Assembly: GCF_007655135.1 (NCBI RefSeq)
Contig: NC_045130.1
Location: forward strand, 22,449,363-22,513,362
DNA: 64,000 nt
Reading direction: 5' to 3'
Source: Punica granatum
Taxonomy: Eukaryota; Streptophyta; Magnoliopsida; Myrtales; Lythraceae
The notes under the pieces are model-generated. The model was not told the DNA's origin, ran no database searches, and saw only the letters and a program-made list of their open reading frames with translations. The translations under genes were made by a program, and so were the position numbers. Positions 1-10,833 of this stretch are shown piece by piece (within the stretch, counting starts at the first letter, position 1; each line of letters starts with the position of its first letter).

Positions 1-884
1 CTTTTTGGGGGTCGGAAGGAACCCTCTACAAGTGAGCTACTAGGCCGAGTTCTACTTTGCTCCCTCTGATGAAATTCCTCTCGTAAGTCCTCCTCAGCGA
101 TAATGGCTTTTTTATACAGGTCTGCAAATAATGGGATCTCCAGAACGGAAACGCGCGACCTAATATTGAGGTTCAATCCATCCAAGAACCTACTGCATTT
201 GGAAGCTTCATCACTTACCAATGTCGGGGCAAAACGTGACAACTTGGTGAATTTTACTTCATATTCAGCTACGCTGAGGTCCCCTTGCTTCAAATTCAAA
301 AATTCCCGCTCCTTGGCGCGCCGAAACGAGGCTGGAAAGTACTTGTTATAAAATGCTTGCGTAAACTCAGCCCAAGTGATAACGTGCGAGGAGTTCGGGT
401 CCAGTCGTCTTTGAGTAGCCTCCCACCAGTACTGAGCATCCCCTTCTAGCATGAATGTTGCAAGTGCCACACGTTGGTTGTCTAAAACCTCCATGATTGC
501 AAAAATTCTTTCCATTCCAGCTATCCAATTCTCTGCTTCTATAGGATCTGCACTTCCCGAAAAACTAGATGGACCATATTTCCTAAACCTTTCATACGGC
601 GTCAATTGTTGCTCCATGTGAGATGTAGCTGCACTCGGCTGTGCTGCTTGCCTCTGGAAGAAAGCCGTTTGTTGATCGATTAGCTGCGCTTGCTGCTCAA
701 CTAGACGAGTCATGGCTGCTAATGTCTGGTGGATTGGTGGATCTTGATCCCTAGGAGCTGCAGCAGCTTCTTGAGGAGCTTGAGACACTTGCTCCTCTGT
801 CATCGGCTCAGGTGTACTCAGATCAGCTAAATTCTCGGCTGTACGGTATCTAGGTCGACCCCGCCTTGCACGTTTGGGTCCCAT
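1..884 (-). CDS. gag: gag of Tekay-like element, N-terminal part, runs off window
   Basis: Encodes the first roughly 294 residues of a Ty3/gypsy Gag, the structural protein that packages the element RNA in virus-like particles. The start is the ATG at 884-882 (MGPKRARRG), 139 bp inside the primer-binding site. It has an acidic and glutamine-rich N-terminus and then the retrotransposon gag domain ([38 protein letters not shown]). I saw no stop or frameshift against the 39426-40309 copy, only a few substitutions. Zinc knuckles and protease, present in the other copy, would lie left of position 1. Confidence 0.8.
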   Translation of the reverse strand, partial: MGPKRARRGRPRYRTAENLADLSTPEPMTEEQVSQAPQEAAAAPRDQDPPIHQTLAAMTRLVEQQAQLIDQQTAFFQRQAAQPSAATSHMEQQLTPYERFRKYGPSSFSGSADPIEAENWIAGMERIFAIMEVLDNQRVALATFMLEGDAQYWWEATQRRLDPNSSHVITWAEFTQAFYNKYFPASFRRAKEREFLNLKQGDLSVAEYEVKFTKLSRFAPTLVSDEASKCSRFLDGLNLNIRSRVSVLEIPLFADLYKKAIIAEEDLREEFHQREQSRTRPSSSLVEGSFRPPK

Positions 885-1022
885 TGCAAATTTTCCAAAA
901 CAGAACACAAGTTAACCAAGCATTTAACAACACAATGATAAGATATATCCCGTTTTGGGGCCGCAACTAATCAAAAAGAACGGGGATCAGGCGCACTACG
1001 TCTACAGAATCCTATAACCTAG

Positions 1023-1034
1023 GCTCTGATACCA
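1023..1034 (-). other. Primer-binding site, initiator tRNA-Met type
   Basis: The minus strand reads TGGTATCAGAGC, the usual plant LTR-retrotransposon site complementary to the 3' end of initiator methionine tRNA. It lies four bases from the LTR end. The same site is at 40448-40459. Confidence 0.85.
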
Positions 1035-1038
1035 AAAA

Positions 1039-3612
1039 TGTCACGACCGGAAACTTATAGCCGAGTTTCCCCTCTATTCCTTAATATCCATTATCATATA
1101 CGCAACTCATATACGTATAATCTATTTCCCTAATTCTCAATACATTAAACCACCCCAACAAGCTCTATATAAACATATAATGACCTAACCAATTCAGATA
1201 TATGCATAAAACTCTCAAAGATTTCTCAATTGCAACCATCTTGCAACACAGACTGAACGAAAAGCTTTCATATATATATATAGCATACTTCTACAACACA
1301 TCCAACCTTTAAACTAACTCGGCATGCTCTACATGAATATATAATGAGTCTAACGGATTCTAATGTACATAAATGCTCTCCATAGTGTGTTCAGCTACAA
1401 CCATACTACTAAACCAACTAACAAAAGTTTCAGGTCGTAACAAGATTGTAACACTTACTACCTATACTATGGGTGGGCCTACTTGCCAAAATCCTTTGCG
1501 CTGATCCCCGTTATCCAAAGCCCTCCTGTGCGGCTAGTCTAGCTCCTAGCTCATCTGGAAAAATGTATGCATGGGGTGAGCTGCAACTCAGTGAGTACTA
1601 TATTCCAAGGTAAAATGAGCTAATATGTTACATCACAATTCACCACAATAAATCATATATCTATTAATATATACATATTCCACCAGATATGGAATCCAAT
1701 ACCAAGATCATACTTTCACACAACTCATATGGCAACCAAATCCAAACAACAATAATATAGCCATAGGGTTGCATTTCCTCGCAACAGAGTTATGACGGTA
1801 CCGTGACCCCGCACATCTCACTCATACCATTCTCAACTTCCAACACCCACATCTCATCAGCGGGGGCCGCCCATTAACCTCTGGCGGTAAGAGTTGACCT
1901 TCATTTATATTCCGCCGGTCCAGCGGCCGATCAGGCCCCTTGTTTATATTCCGCCGGGTCCAGCGGCCGATCAGGCCCCTATTTATATTCCGCCGGGTCC
2001 AGCGGCCGATCAAGTCCCTGTTTATATTCCGCCGGGTTCGGCGGCCGATCAGGCCCCTTTTATAATCCGCCGGGTCCAGCGATCCCATGGCTATAGTGCA
2101 ACCATCACAAGCATACTAAGCATACACATCAACTATGTTCTGCAATCATTCAGCCACCATCACCTCTATAACCATACACACACACACACACACACAGATA
2201 TATATATATATATATATTTTATCATTTTACGATGGAAGAAAGTACTCACAAACACCCCTGAAATGACCACTTAATGAATCGAGCCTTCCGGAGGTATAGT
2301 CTCAGTCTCCCCAGCCCCTATCCAGTTCAAGCACAAAGGTTAGATAATATACTAGATAAGGGTGAAAATATGCATCAATTCACCTCTTGTGCTATTTCCT
2401 GAATGTAGCTATAATATAAGATGTTTATAATTTACAAATGCTTCTTCTCTATCTCTTTTGATTTCTACCTAACTCTTTAAATATAGAACAATGCAAAATG
2501 CTATACACATGTATCTCTCAAATTATATCAACTTAGGATTCATCACAATATATATCAAATGGATGACCAATTTGATCAGCCAAATTCAGGAAGAGTGCAA
2601 GGAATTCTAAGTACTTCTTTGGTTCCGAAATACAAATAAATAATAGCTTATTCAATCAATCCATCACATGATATCATTATAATGCATGATAAATTTTCAA
2701 TTCAGTTCCCTTCTCTAGTCCATGGTCAGCTCACAGAGTAAAATGTATGCATATATATACCTATGCACACACACTTGTCTACATCTATATATGTGTATAT
2801 ATATACTTTCAGAAGGGCATAGCTATGTGCCTTAGAAACCCACCAATTTAACCAAGGGTTTTGCCCCCTGCACCACAACCGAATTTTTCAACCCATATAA
2901 GTGACCAAACTCATCCCAAAACAACATAAGACTAACTCCAAACATATATCCAACTCAACTTATATCATTTAGGAGAAGCTACCAATCTCAACTTATATCA
3001 TCTAGGAGAAGCTACCAATCTCAACAACTAAAATTCTCAATCTAACCTAACTGAAATGGATGCAAGAAGAGCCACAACTATATACAACATAGTGAATATG
3101 GATGTTTAAATCATAGATAATCAACTTACTAATCAATATTTTCGGACTTAGCCTTCTTCCTCTTCTTCTTCTCCCAGAATTTCTCAACTCGGCTCACTTA
3201 TCTCTCTCTCTCTCTCTCTCTCTCTCTTCTGGTTCATTTTCGTTTTCTTTCAGCTAGGGATAGAGCAAGGGAGGGTATGGCTTAAATAAGGAAGAAAAGA
3301 AGAAAAAGAAGGTGGTCAAAGATGGTCAAAGGCGGTGGGAAGGAGATGGCTGCTGAAGAGGAGGCCACTTGGTCCATTCTACACCCATCTCTATCTGATT
3401 TCTCACCTTTTTTGTTTTTTATTATTATTATTATTTTTTTTTTCTTTCATATAGATAATGATCCAGCCACAAGTTGTGGTATATTAAATACATTTAAAGA
3501 TCCAGCCAAAAAAATAAGGGTATATTATATACATGTATGTTATGTAACCATGCATGTGCATATGGATATGTATATGAGCATATATGCATGTTTGGTGGAC
3601 ACTAGCCTCACA
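1039..3612 (-). repeat. 5' LTR of element A' (2574 bp)
   Basis: Bounded by TG at 1039 and CA at 3612, with short inverted ends (minus strand TGTGAGGC...CGTGACA). It is AT-rich, with a GC-rich tandem array of five units of about 39 bp (about 1902-2075), CA and TA microsatellites near 2173-2217 and a CT microsatellite near 3203-3227. A minus-strand TATA-like ttatttaag is near 3282-3290. It carries private substitutions (for example near 1570 and 1667) where the two LTRs of element A agree with each other. Confidence 0.85.
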
Positions 3613-3627
3613 ATCTCTTGGCTTTCC

Positions 3628-4170
3628 TTATGCGTCTACTCTAATCTTAGATGGGCTATTAACCATCTCAAGACAAGTTAATTGAATAAGGCCCTTTAGA
3701 GACCAATTCGAATTACTCTCCTCTTGGCCCAAGAAACCCGCAAATGAGTTCTCCACAGCTTGTTGGATTTGTCTTGCCTTCGCTCGTGTGATTGGTCCAC
3801 TCGAAACATGTAAGCCTCCGAGATCTTGTGCATCAGCTCCCTCTTCACGAATCCCACTTCCGAGCTCGTGTGCTTCCGCCCCATCATCGTGCCCACGATC
3901 CTCATCACAAAGTCCTTCCGACCTAAGCTCGTCGGTTTGACCCCGAGTCGTATCATTCCCCCTCTCTTCAAAAGGATTCGTCCTCGAATCTGAACCTGCG
4001 TTAAAGGGAGAAAGATCAGAAACATTAAAAGTCGAACTTACTTGATACTCACCTGGAAGATCAATCTTATAAGCATTGTCATTGATCTTATCCAGAACTT
4101 GAAATGGTCCATCTCCACGTGGATTCAACTTGGAATTCCTCAGACTCGGAAATCTCTCCTTCGATCCTGT
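3628..4170 (-). pseudogene. Integrase C-terminal tail of a CRM/Galadriel-like chromovirus (C1)
   Basis: Only the last part of the integrase remains: [20 protein letters not shown] (the GPF/Y-type module), then LPGEYQVSSTFNVSDLSPF, SRTNPFEERGND and a basic SGPITRAKARQIQQ tail, ending at 3628. The catalytic core is missing: upstream, the reading frame runs directly into an element leader and primer-binding site, so gag and nearly all of pol were deleted. The clade is uncertain; such tails occur in CRM, Galadriel and Reina relatives. A second copy is at 43017-43560. The fragment's 3' LTR was split by element A. Confidence 0.75.
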
Positions 4171-4343
4171 TTTTCTTTTTTTCAGCTCTGTATTTTTTTT
4201 TGGCCGAATTTTTTTTTTCAGCTCTTTTTTATTTTCTTGCTGCTAACAATCTACAAAGAACAAACTCGATGAAGCGAAACTCAGCAAATTGAAACAAAAA
4301 AGGATAGGATAAACCCGATTTGGAGCCTGATGCTCTGATACCA
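4171..4343 (-). other. Leader and primer-binding site of deleted element C1
   Basis: The minus strand reads TGGTATCAGAGC (4332-4343), the initiator-Met type site, followed by a purine-rich leader full of A runs (4190-4240) that joins directly to the integrase tail. The junction marks a deletion of gag and most of pol. Confidence 0.75.
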
Positions 4344-4345
4344 AA

Positions 4346-4919
4346 TGATGCGATTCCCGCCAAGAATGACGAGACCCGACAACTAAAGGAACCCAAGATC
4401 GTTCCACGATCAGATTTGATTGACGAACCCTCGACCCGTTGTTTACGAAAAAAACAAGAACCTTGGTATAACTGGCCTCAACCCGTTGTTTAATGCGAAA
4501 CAAGAACCTTGGTATATAGGAAGACGCCACAAACGGTGGTGGAAAGCCGCTTGATAAGTCGATGGAGACGTCACAAACGGTGGTGGAAAGCCGTTTGATA
4601 AGTCGTTGATGAACGCTATGGAAACTTCCGATAAGTTCGAATTAGTTCTTCAGAAACCAAAGAGAATACTCTCACAATTTTCTGAATGTTCCTTTTAAAA
4701 ATTGACTGAGATGAATTCTAATCCTAATCCGGCCATATCTCCTCTAAAGATAAGGAAAATAAAACCTAGAATATCGATAGCGATATGACATAATCTATAA
4801 AGATATGAAATCTAAATATCCCTAGAATATCTCTATGAGATTTAAACTTTAAACAAATCTGATGATATCTTCTCTTGATCATCAAATATTCTAGAAGCTT
4901 CCTTAAAATCTTGCTGAAT
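4346..4919 (-). repeat. Chromovirus LTR between an integrase tail and a primer-binding site
   Basis: Begins TGATGCGA at 4346, two bases from the primer-binding site. The far end is not sharply defined and lies near the end of the integrase tail at 4920. The terminal ten or so bases resemble the LTRs at 10372 and 11851, but the body differs. An internal partial repeat (CACAAACGGTGGTGGAAAGC twice, near 4528 and 4570) is visible. This whole LTR is absent from the right duplicate (deletion of 4344-5194 there). Confidence 0.65.
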
Positions 4920-5133
4920 TTAGCCTTGTCTGGAATCTTCTATATCTTGAATAATGTTGATGGATCTTTGTGGATCACGTGATTCATGTCCAATGGGCTT
5001 CCACGAATTTGCTTGAGCCCAACCCTCTTGAATAAGACCGTTGAGTTCATCTTTAAACTTCTTTGCTCGTGCTCGCGTAATCGGTCCAATTGGAACTGGA
5101 GTTGGATCCCTTGAAGTCGTGCTACGATTTGCA
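4920..5133 (-). pseudogene. Integrase tail fragment fused to a broken RT
   Basis: The minus strand encodes GPITRARAKKFKDELNGLIQ and GHESRDPQRS before a stop at 4920-4922. This is the C-terminal tail of a chromovirus integrase, close to the plus-strand tail at 9430-9542. Its upstream edge abuts the truncated reverse transcriptase at about 5131-5134, so the rest of RT, RNase H and the integrase core are gone. Confidence 0.7.
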
Positions 5134-5689
5134 TCAACTTTTCAGATCGATCTTTGAAAACACTTTCGAACCATTCAACTCATCAAGCATATCATCTAGT
5201 CGAGGAATGGGGTAACGATATTTTACTGTAATCTTGTTGATGGCCCGACTATCGACGCACATTCTCATCGATCCATCCTTCTTGGGCACCAAAAGTGCTG
5301 GTACAGAACATGGGCTCATGGACTCCCGTATGTAACCCTTCTCAAGCAATTCATTCACTTGCCGTTGCAGCTCCTTGGCCTCATTCGGATTGCACCGATA
5401 TGCCGATCGATTAGGTAAAAGCAGAACCAGGAACGAGATCAATTTGATGCTCAATCCCCTGAATCGGAGGCAACCTTTCAGGCAACTCCGCAGGAAATAC
5501 GTCAACGAACTCCTTTAAGAGAGCCATGAACCGAGGCGAAAGAGAAATATGTGCTTCGGGCGTTGCTTCCTTCATGAAAAGTATGAGAACTAAGTTGAAG
5601 TTCAACAGAGTCCTTTCAAGCTCTCCCAATGTCATCACCAAGCTTTCTTTCTTCAAGCCATTCACACTCGCACTATGGTCCTTTTGCAC
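5134..5689 (-). pseudogene. Truncated reverse transcriptase of chromovirus C
   Basis: Two frames carry the start of the RT domain: 5689-5411 ([29 protein letters not shown]) and 5505-5134 ([79 protein letters not shown]). A frameshift near 5411-5440 separates them and also occurs in the right copy. RT stops just after the first catalytic aspartate motif (KIDLKS); the YVDD box and RNase H are missing. An in-frame TAA at 5693-5695, shared by both copies, cuts it from protease. Confidence 0.8.
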
Positions 5690-5692
5690 TTG

Positions 5693-6616
5693 TTATGGAC
5701 TAAGTGGTGCTAAGACAATACTCTTCCCTTCTTTGGTGAATGAATAAGTATTATTGTATCCATCGTGCAAAGCCCTCCTATCGTATTGCCACGGTCTTCC
5801 CAATAGAAGATGACTTGCACTCATCGGAACCACGTCACATACTACTTCATCTTTATACATCTTCCCAATTGAGAATGGAATACGAACTTGCTGAGTAACT
5901 CGTGCCTCGCCTTGATCATTCAGCCATCTCAACTTATAGGGGCATGGATGCTTTGTAGTAGCTAGATTCAGCTTCTCCACCAAGGTCGTAGACGCAACAT
6001 TGGTGCAACTCCCACTGTCGATGATAACTCCGCACACCTTATTTTGGATGGTGCACCGAGTTCGGAAAAGATTGTCCCGCTGTTCTTCTTCCAGCTTTGC
6101 TTCGGAACTCAAGACTCGACGAATCATGAGCATCTCACCCTCATCGGCAAACTCTACATTCTCTCCCTGCGCACCTCCAGAAACCTTCTCATCCACCCCT
6201 TCATCTTCACTCTCGATCTCTTGAGTGTTTTGGATGGTCATCACTCGCCGATTCGGACATTGGGAAGCCATGTGTCATAATCCAAGACATTTGAAGCACT
6301 TGATGTCTCGGCTCCGAACAGGGCGTTGCGGATCGGTGTGCTTCTCCTTTCCCTTTGTCGCCTCAGCTTGAGGCCTTTGAGAGCCTCCTACATCCTTCTG
6401 CTGCGCATTCCACTTCGAAGAGGATCCTGAACTAGCAGCCACTGGTTTTGGGTAAAGCACCCGCGATGCATTGAGTTTGCGACGTTTTCGCTGTTTTTCC
6501 ACCTTACTGGCCAGCGTAATCACATCTTCCCAAAAGACATAGGGCTGCAACTCCACGATATCCGCAATTTCCTTGTTCAAGCAATGGTCTGCTCCCGTGG
6601 CTCGCTCAGTTCGCAT
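5693..6616 (-). pseudogene. Gag zinc knuckle and protease of chromovirus C
   Basis: The frame runs from a gag C-terminal linker (SSGSSSKWNAQQKDVG) through a CCHC knuckle (IKCFKCLGL, then HIASQCPNRR) into an acidic linker and an aspartic protease with IIDSGSCTNVASTTLVEKL and the flap-region motif LLLGRPWQYDRRALHDG. A TGA at 6275-6277 interrupts the knuckle in this copy; the right copy has a glycine codon there and reads straight through, so this stop is private to the left copy. Confidence 0.8.
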
Positions 6617-7234
6617 CTCATCGACAACATTTCGAACTCCATGACATAATCTTCAACGGACATACCTCCCTGGCGAATACTCTGCAGTTTGAGGTACAAG
6701 TTTTGCTTGTAGTACTCGGGCATGAATCTTCTATGCATGATGCGCTTCATCCCCCGCCAACTACGAATCCCATCTCCCCTATCTCTTCTTCGCTGCGCCT
6801 TTAAGTTTTCCCACCACAGATTCCCATAATCGGTGAACTCGAGGGCAGCAAGTTGGCACTTCTGGGCTTCGGAGTACTCATAGCATTCGAACACCTTATC
6901 GACGCGCTGGACCCACTCGAGGTACTCTTCAGGGGAACTCGTGCCTTTGAATTGTGGAATCTTTAACTTGAGATTGGTACCTTCGTGGAACCGGCCGCTC
7001 TTCTTCTTCAGGAAGTTCATCCTCCAGGTCAACTTCATCTTCCACTCGAACATTCCGTCTAGGAACTCGATGTGCACGTTGCGGAGGAGCAGGCGCCACA
7101 GCCATTCGATCAAGAGCTTGGATCACCAGATCGAGTCATGCAGAGAGCTCCTCTTGCCCCCGCTGAAGCCCAAGGAACTGGGCTTGCTCGAGTGTGAGTC
7201 CCCTCGGAACCTGATGGACGTTTTCCTCATCCAT
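6577..7234 (-). pseudogene. gag of chromovirus C, broken
   Basis: Starts at the ATG at 7234 (MDEENVHQVPRGLTLEQAQF), which resembles the start of the gag of element G (RVPRGFTFDQ). An in-frame TGA lies at 7136-7138. The frame continues to an acidic stretch (EDEVDLEDELPEEEERPVPR), then shifts into the gag core (LKIPQFKGTSSPEEYLEWV, YGNLWWENLKAQRRR, MKRIMHRRFMPEYYKQ, MSVEDYVMEFEML), and shifts again near 6580-6616. The protein cannot be made from this copy. Confidence 0.75.
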
Positions 7235-7320
7235 TGTGTTTCCCAGAATAATTCCTCACTAAACACTCGTGTATACACTCCTTCACGTGTTTCACTCGGC
7301 CAACAAGAACAAAACCTTAT

Positions 7321-7333
7321 GTTCTGATACAAA
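7321..7333 (-). other. Degenerate primer-binding site of element C
   Basis: The minus strand reads TTTGTATCAGAAC, an initiator-Met type site lacking one G of the expected TGGTATCAGA. It sits directly next to the LTR starting at 7334. Confidence 0.6.
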
Positions 7334-7711
7334 TGATAAGCTCACGAACTAGAACTTGATAAAGAAAGAAGGGTGGAGGGTAGAACCAACTAAACTCACT
7401 CGATAAGATGACTCGCCATGAGTAAGAAAAGTCGTTTTGATTCGCCACGCTCAAGGATGAATGATAAGAATCAGAGTTTTCGCCACTAAACAATGAACCT
7501 GTTTAGATAAGAAAAGATAAGAAACGCTCTAAGCAATTTCAATCAAAAATTCATCAAATTCGTCTGTCTTCCTCTCTTACAATAAGATGCATATTTATAT
7601 AGAGGGAATACACCCTCCCTGGACTATAAAATAGGAAACTTAAGATTGCTGACTCAAGCTAATATAGGAATTAATATCTAATTAAGGGAAACTATTATCT
7701 TCTCGTAACAG
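7334..7711 (-). repeat. LTR of chromovirus C, same family as element G
   Basis: Begins TGATAAGCTCACGAAC. It is similar over most of its length to the LTR of element G (44975-45324 plus 62624 onward). The probable far end is CA at 7711. A minus-strand TATA-like tatataaat lies at 7591-7602. An integrase tail lies on its upstream side and a primer-binding site on its downstream side, so one LTR appears to serve two units. Confidence 0.65.
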
Positions 7712-7736
7712 CTGAAGCCTTTTAAAATATGGGCCA

Positions 7737-7880
7737 TCACTTCGGGCTGGACTCCTCATCTCCTATTTCCGAGCACTTAAGTACGGTAAAGGGCCCGGGG
7801 AGAGTTGCAACAAGCTTCTTGGCCATGGAACGAGTGATAGGACTCGAACTAGATCTGGCCTCGTCTTGGACTGCATTCTT
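7737..7880 (-). pseudogene. Integrase tail fragment of another gypsy unit
   Basis: The minus strand encodes [20 protein letters not shown], then a short LPGPFTVLKC segment and a stop at 7737-7739. The PITR-x-x-AKK motif matches the basic tails that end chromovirus integrases elsewhere in this window. The upstream edge meets the inverted element E1 at about 7880. Confidence 0.55.
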
Positions 7881-9542
7881 GGGCACATCAGGAAGGACGA
7901 CCAATTGCTTACTTCAGCGAAAAACTAAGCGGGGCAGCCTTAAACTATCCAACTTATGATAAAGAGTTGTATGCATTGGTTCGAGCTTTAGAGACGTGGC
8001 AGCACTACCTATGGCCTAAGGAGTTCGTGATACACACCGATCATGAGTCCTTGAAACACTTGAAAGGCCAACACAAACTAAACAAAAGACATGCCCGATG
8101 GGTGGAGTTCATTGAGACGTTTCCATACGTCATTCGGTACAAGCAAGGTAAGGAGAATGTGGTCGCCGATGTACTTTCTCGCAGGTATGCATTACTCTCT
8201 ACACTTGATGCAAAATTGCTTTGTTTTGAGCACATTAAAAATTTATATGCTGATGACCATGAATTTTGTGAGGAATATCGGGCTTGTGAGAAAATCCCTT
8301 GTGGTAAGTTCTTTAGGCATGATGGGTTTCTGTTTCGAGAGAATAAGTTATGCGTGCCTAATTGTTCCCTGAGAGAGTTATTAGTGCAGGAATCACATGG
8401 TGGGGGATTAATGGGACATTTTTGGAGTTGCAAAGAACACTTCTATTGACCACATATGAAAAGAGATGTTGAGAGAATTTGTGGTAGATGTGTTACATGT
8501 AGGCAAGCTAAATCCATAGTGCAGCCTAACGGTTTGTATACTCCTTTACCAATTCCTAGTGAGCCTTGGATTGATATTTCAATGGATTTTGTGTTAGGAT
8601 TACCTAGGACTAAACGTGGGAGAGATTCAATTTTTGTGGTTGTGGATAGATTTTCTAAGATGGCACACTTTATTCCATAACACAAAACGGATGACGCTTC
8701 GCATGTTGCTGATTTGTTCTTTAGGGAGATTGTGAGGTTACATGGCATGCCTAGAACAATTGTTTCGGATAGAGATGCTAAGTTCTTGAGCTATTTTTGG
8801 AAGACTTTGGGGTGTAGGTTAGGTACTAAGTTGTTGTTTTTTACTACTTGTCACCCAAAAACTGATGGACAAACGGAAGTAGTAAATAGAACTTTGTCCA
8901 CTTTGTTGAGGGCAATCATAAAAAAGAACATCAAAACATGGGAAGAGTGTTTACCACATGTTGAGTTTGCTTCTAACAGATCTGTTCATTCTGCTACTAA
9001 ATTTTCACCATTTGGAGTTGTTTATGGATTTAATCCTTTAACTCCATTGGATTTATCTCCTTTGCCTTTGACTGAGCATGTTAATTTAGATGGCAAAAAG
9101 AAAGCTGAATTTGTCAATCAGATTCATGAGAAAACAAGACTCAACATTGAGCGAAGAATGGAGCAGTATACAAAACACGCCAACAAGGGCTGTCATAAGC
9201 TGATTTTTGAACCCGGAGATTGGGCTTGGTTGCATATGAGGAAAGAGAGATTTCCGGCGCAAAGACGTTCCAAACTGCTATAAACTAGACTTACCTGGTG
9301 AGTACAATGTAAGTGATGATTTGCTTCCTTTTGATGTACGTGATGATTTGAGGACAAATCCTTTTGAAGAGGAGGGGAATGATGCAAATCGTAGCACGAC
9401 TTCAAGGGATCCAGTTCAAGTTCCAATTGGACCGATTACGCGAGCACGAGCAAAGAAGTTTAAAGATGAGCTCAACGGCTTGATTCAAGAGGTTCGGGCT
9501 CAAGCAAATTCGTGGAGGCACATTGGACATGAATCACGTTGA
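7881..9542 (+). pseudogene. RNase H - integrase of chromovirus E1, inverted relative to neighbours
   Basis: From about 7890 it encodes the C-terminal half of RNase H ([42 protein letters not shown]), then integrase: the [11 protein letters not shown] zinc-finger half, [14 protein letters not shown] (first Asp), [10 protein letters not shown] (second Asp), [11 protein letters not shown] (Glu), and the tail DLRTNPFEEEGNDANR and GPITRARAKKFKDELNG. In-frame stops are at 8447-8449 (TGA) and 8678-8680 (TAA). A deletion after RRSKL near 9280 removes the GPF/Y module and shifts the frame. Gag, protease and RT are absent. All other chromovirus pieces nearby are on the minus strand. Confidence 0.85.
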
Positions 9543-10139
9543 TATGATCCAGCTAGAGGACCCTTCACACGGGCTTGTGGAAGCATTCCTGGATGACGGG
9601 GTATGGCATGAAGTCGAGCATTGGGACATGCACGTGCTAGCTGGACTAAGAAAAAGAGCAGGAGCCAAGCGAATCGAACTAGCCATGCAAAGGATGTTAT
9701 TGCATGTCCATGGAGGAGTAGTCAAGCTCTTGGGCGGGCTGCATGTGGAACTAGAAGCCACGATCGTTCATATCTTAGAAATCTATTTAGAAGATGATCC
9801 AAGTTCAAAGGGCTGAATTCAGTTGCTTTTCAATTACTTGGGCCTATTTCATTTTGGGCTCATTATACTTAGGATTTATTTTAGTCAAGCCAATTAGCCC
9901 ATTTAGGTTATCAGCTAGTATCTCTCTATATATAGGCATGTGACCTCTCTAGAAAAGACATATCAATTTTCATTCAACTTTGTGAGAGAGGTTTTCTCTA
10001 AGCTGTTCTGCATCAACTTCGACGATATTGCAAGTGTGATGACTTGTGATTCCTGACATTTATAATATTGGTTTCTAGCTTCTTATAGCTAGCGGGTCAA
10101 TATTCCATATTATAATATTGTTCAATAAATTATTCGCCC
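9543..10139 (+). repeat. 3' LTR region of E1, truncated
   Basis: Follows the integrase stop. Its last 100 bases (near 10030-10110, with ggtcaatattccatattata) match the reverse complement of the 10372 and 11851 LTRs, but the expected TCGCATCA end is missing. It abuts the inverted leader of element I at about 10140, giving two LTR ends facing each other. Confidence 0.6.
9927..9934 (+). promoter_or_regulatory. TATA box candidate in E1 LTR
   Basis: TATATATA followed by GG, about 50 bases upstream of a pyrimidine/purine-rich stretch, in the expected sense for the element. This rests on motif and position only. Confidence 0.4.
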
Positions 10140-10369
10140 ACTTCAAATCCTTTTCTCTTTTTTTTCTCTTTTTTCTTTGATCCTTTTTTCTTTTCTTTTA
10201 TTTTTTTTTTGGGACGATTTTTTTTTTGGATCGCTATGAACAGACTAGACAAAGCTAAATGGAAAAGGATAGAAATGGAAGATAGATAAAAAAAAAATTC
10301 TAGAATGATGAACAAGGAAAGAACAAGGATAGATGAAACCTCAATATGGAGCCTAAGCTCTGATACCAA
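10140..10369 (-). other. Leader and primer-binding site of element I, rest deleted
   Basis: The minus strand reads TGGTATCAGAGC at 10358-10369, followed by a homopurine-rich leader (10140-10230 on the plus strand is almost all pyrimidine). No gag follows; the leader runs straight into the inverted E1 LTR. Confidence 0.65.
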
Positions 10370-10371
10370 AA

Positions 10372-10833
10372 TGATGCGAACCCCGTCGAACCCATCGCGG
10401 AACCCAGCAACAATGATATGGAATCAAATCCCGGATCGTCCAAGATAGAGATTTTGAAAGGTGGAATATCGACCCAGTAGCTATATAGAGCTAGAAACCA
10501 ATATTATTAGAAGTTTAAGAACTACAAGTAATCGACTTGCAACCCTTGAAGCATAAGTTCAACAAGAACAATTTGGAGAATATCTCTCACACAAGATAGA
10601 AAATGGCAGAAAAGTTCTCTAAAAAATAACCTAGGGAGGAGCTTATAATGCTCTTGTAATCTGAAGACAACTAAGGAAAGCAAGCATATTCTAAAAGGCA
10701 TATTCCAACCAGATTTGGTGGCCATCTTCTGGAAGGCATATTCCAACCTGATAGAAGGCATATTCCAACCAAATTTGGTGGCTATCTTCTAGAAGGCATA
10801 TCCAACCAGATTTGAGGTAGTTGTGGTCATCCT
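10372..10833 (-). repeat. Chromovirus LTR (element I)
   Basis: Begins TGATGCGAACCCC at 10372, two bases from the primer-binding site. Its other boundary lies near the integrase tail stop at 10834. It contains an imperfect tandem repeat around aaggcatattccaacc (10688-10815, four partial units). As at 4346 and 7334, the LTR is flanked by an integrase tail and a primer-binding site. Confidence 0.65.

Larger units (their letters stand above)
1..3612 (-). mobile_element. Tekay-like Ty3/gypsy element A', 5' part (truncated by window edge)
   Basis: On the minus strand this holds, in order, the 5' LTR (1039-3612), the primer-binding site (1023-1034), a short leader and the start of gag (884 down to 1). 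The rest of the element lies left of the window. It is nearly identical to the same part of element A at 39426-43001. The right flank begins atctc, as at element A, so this is a duplicated copy and not an independent insertion. Confidence 0.85.
1..6438. repeat. Left copy of a large segmental duplication
   Basis: Positions 1-4343 match about 39426-43730, and 5195-6438 match 43731-44974, in the same orientation and nearly base for base. The match crosses the junction between the Tekay LTR and its flank (atctcttggc), so both copies descend from one insertion event. The left copy keeps 4344-5194, which is missing on the right. The offset is 39425 bp at the gag start codon and at the LTR start, and 39389 bp at the LTR end because of indels in the LTR. 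A real tandem duplication and an assembly or haplotype duplication are both possible. Confidence 0.85.

Noticed and set aside
1822..2274. Small frames on both strands over the GC-rich array in the Tekay LTR, repeated at 13030-13515 and 41222-41662
   Set aside because: Translations of the 39-bp tandem repeat inside an LTR; no start context or domain.
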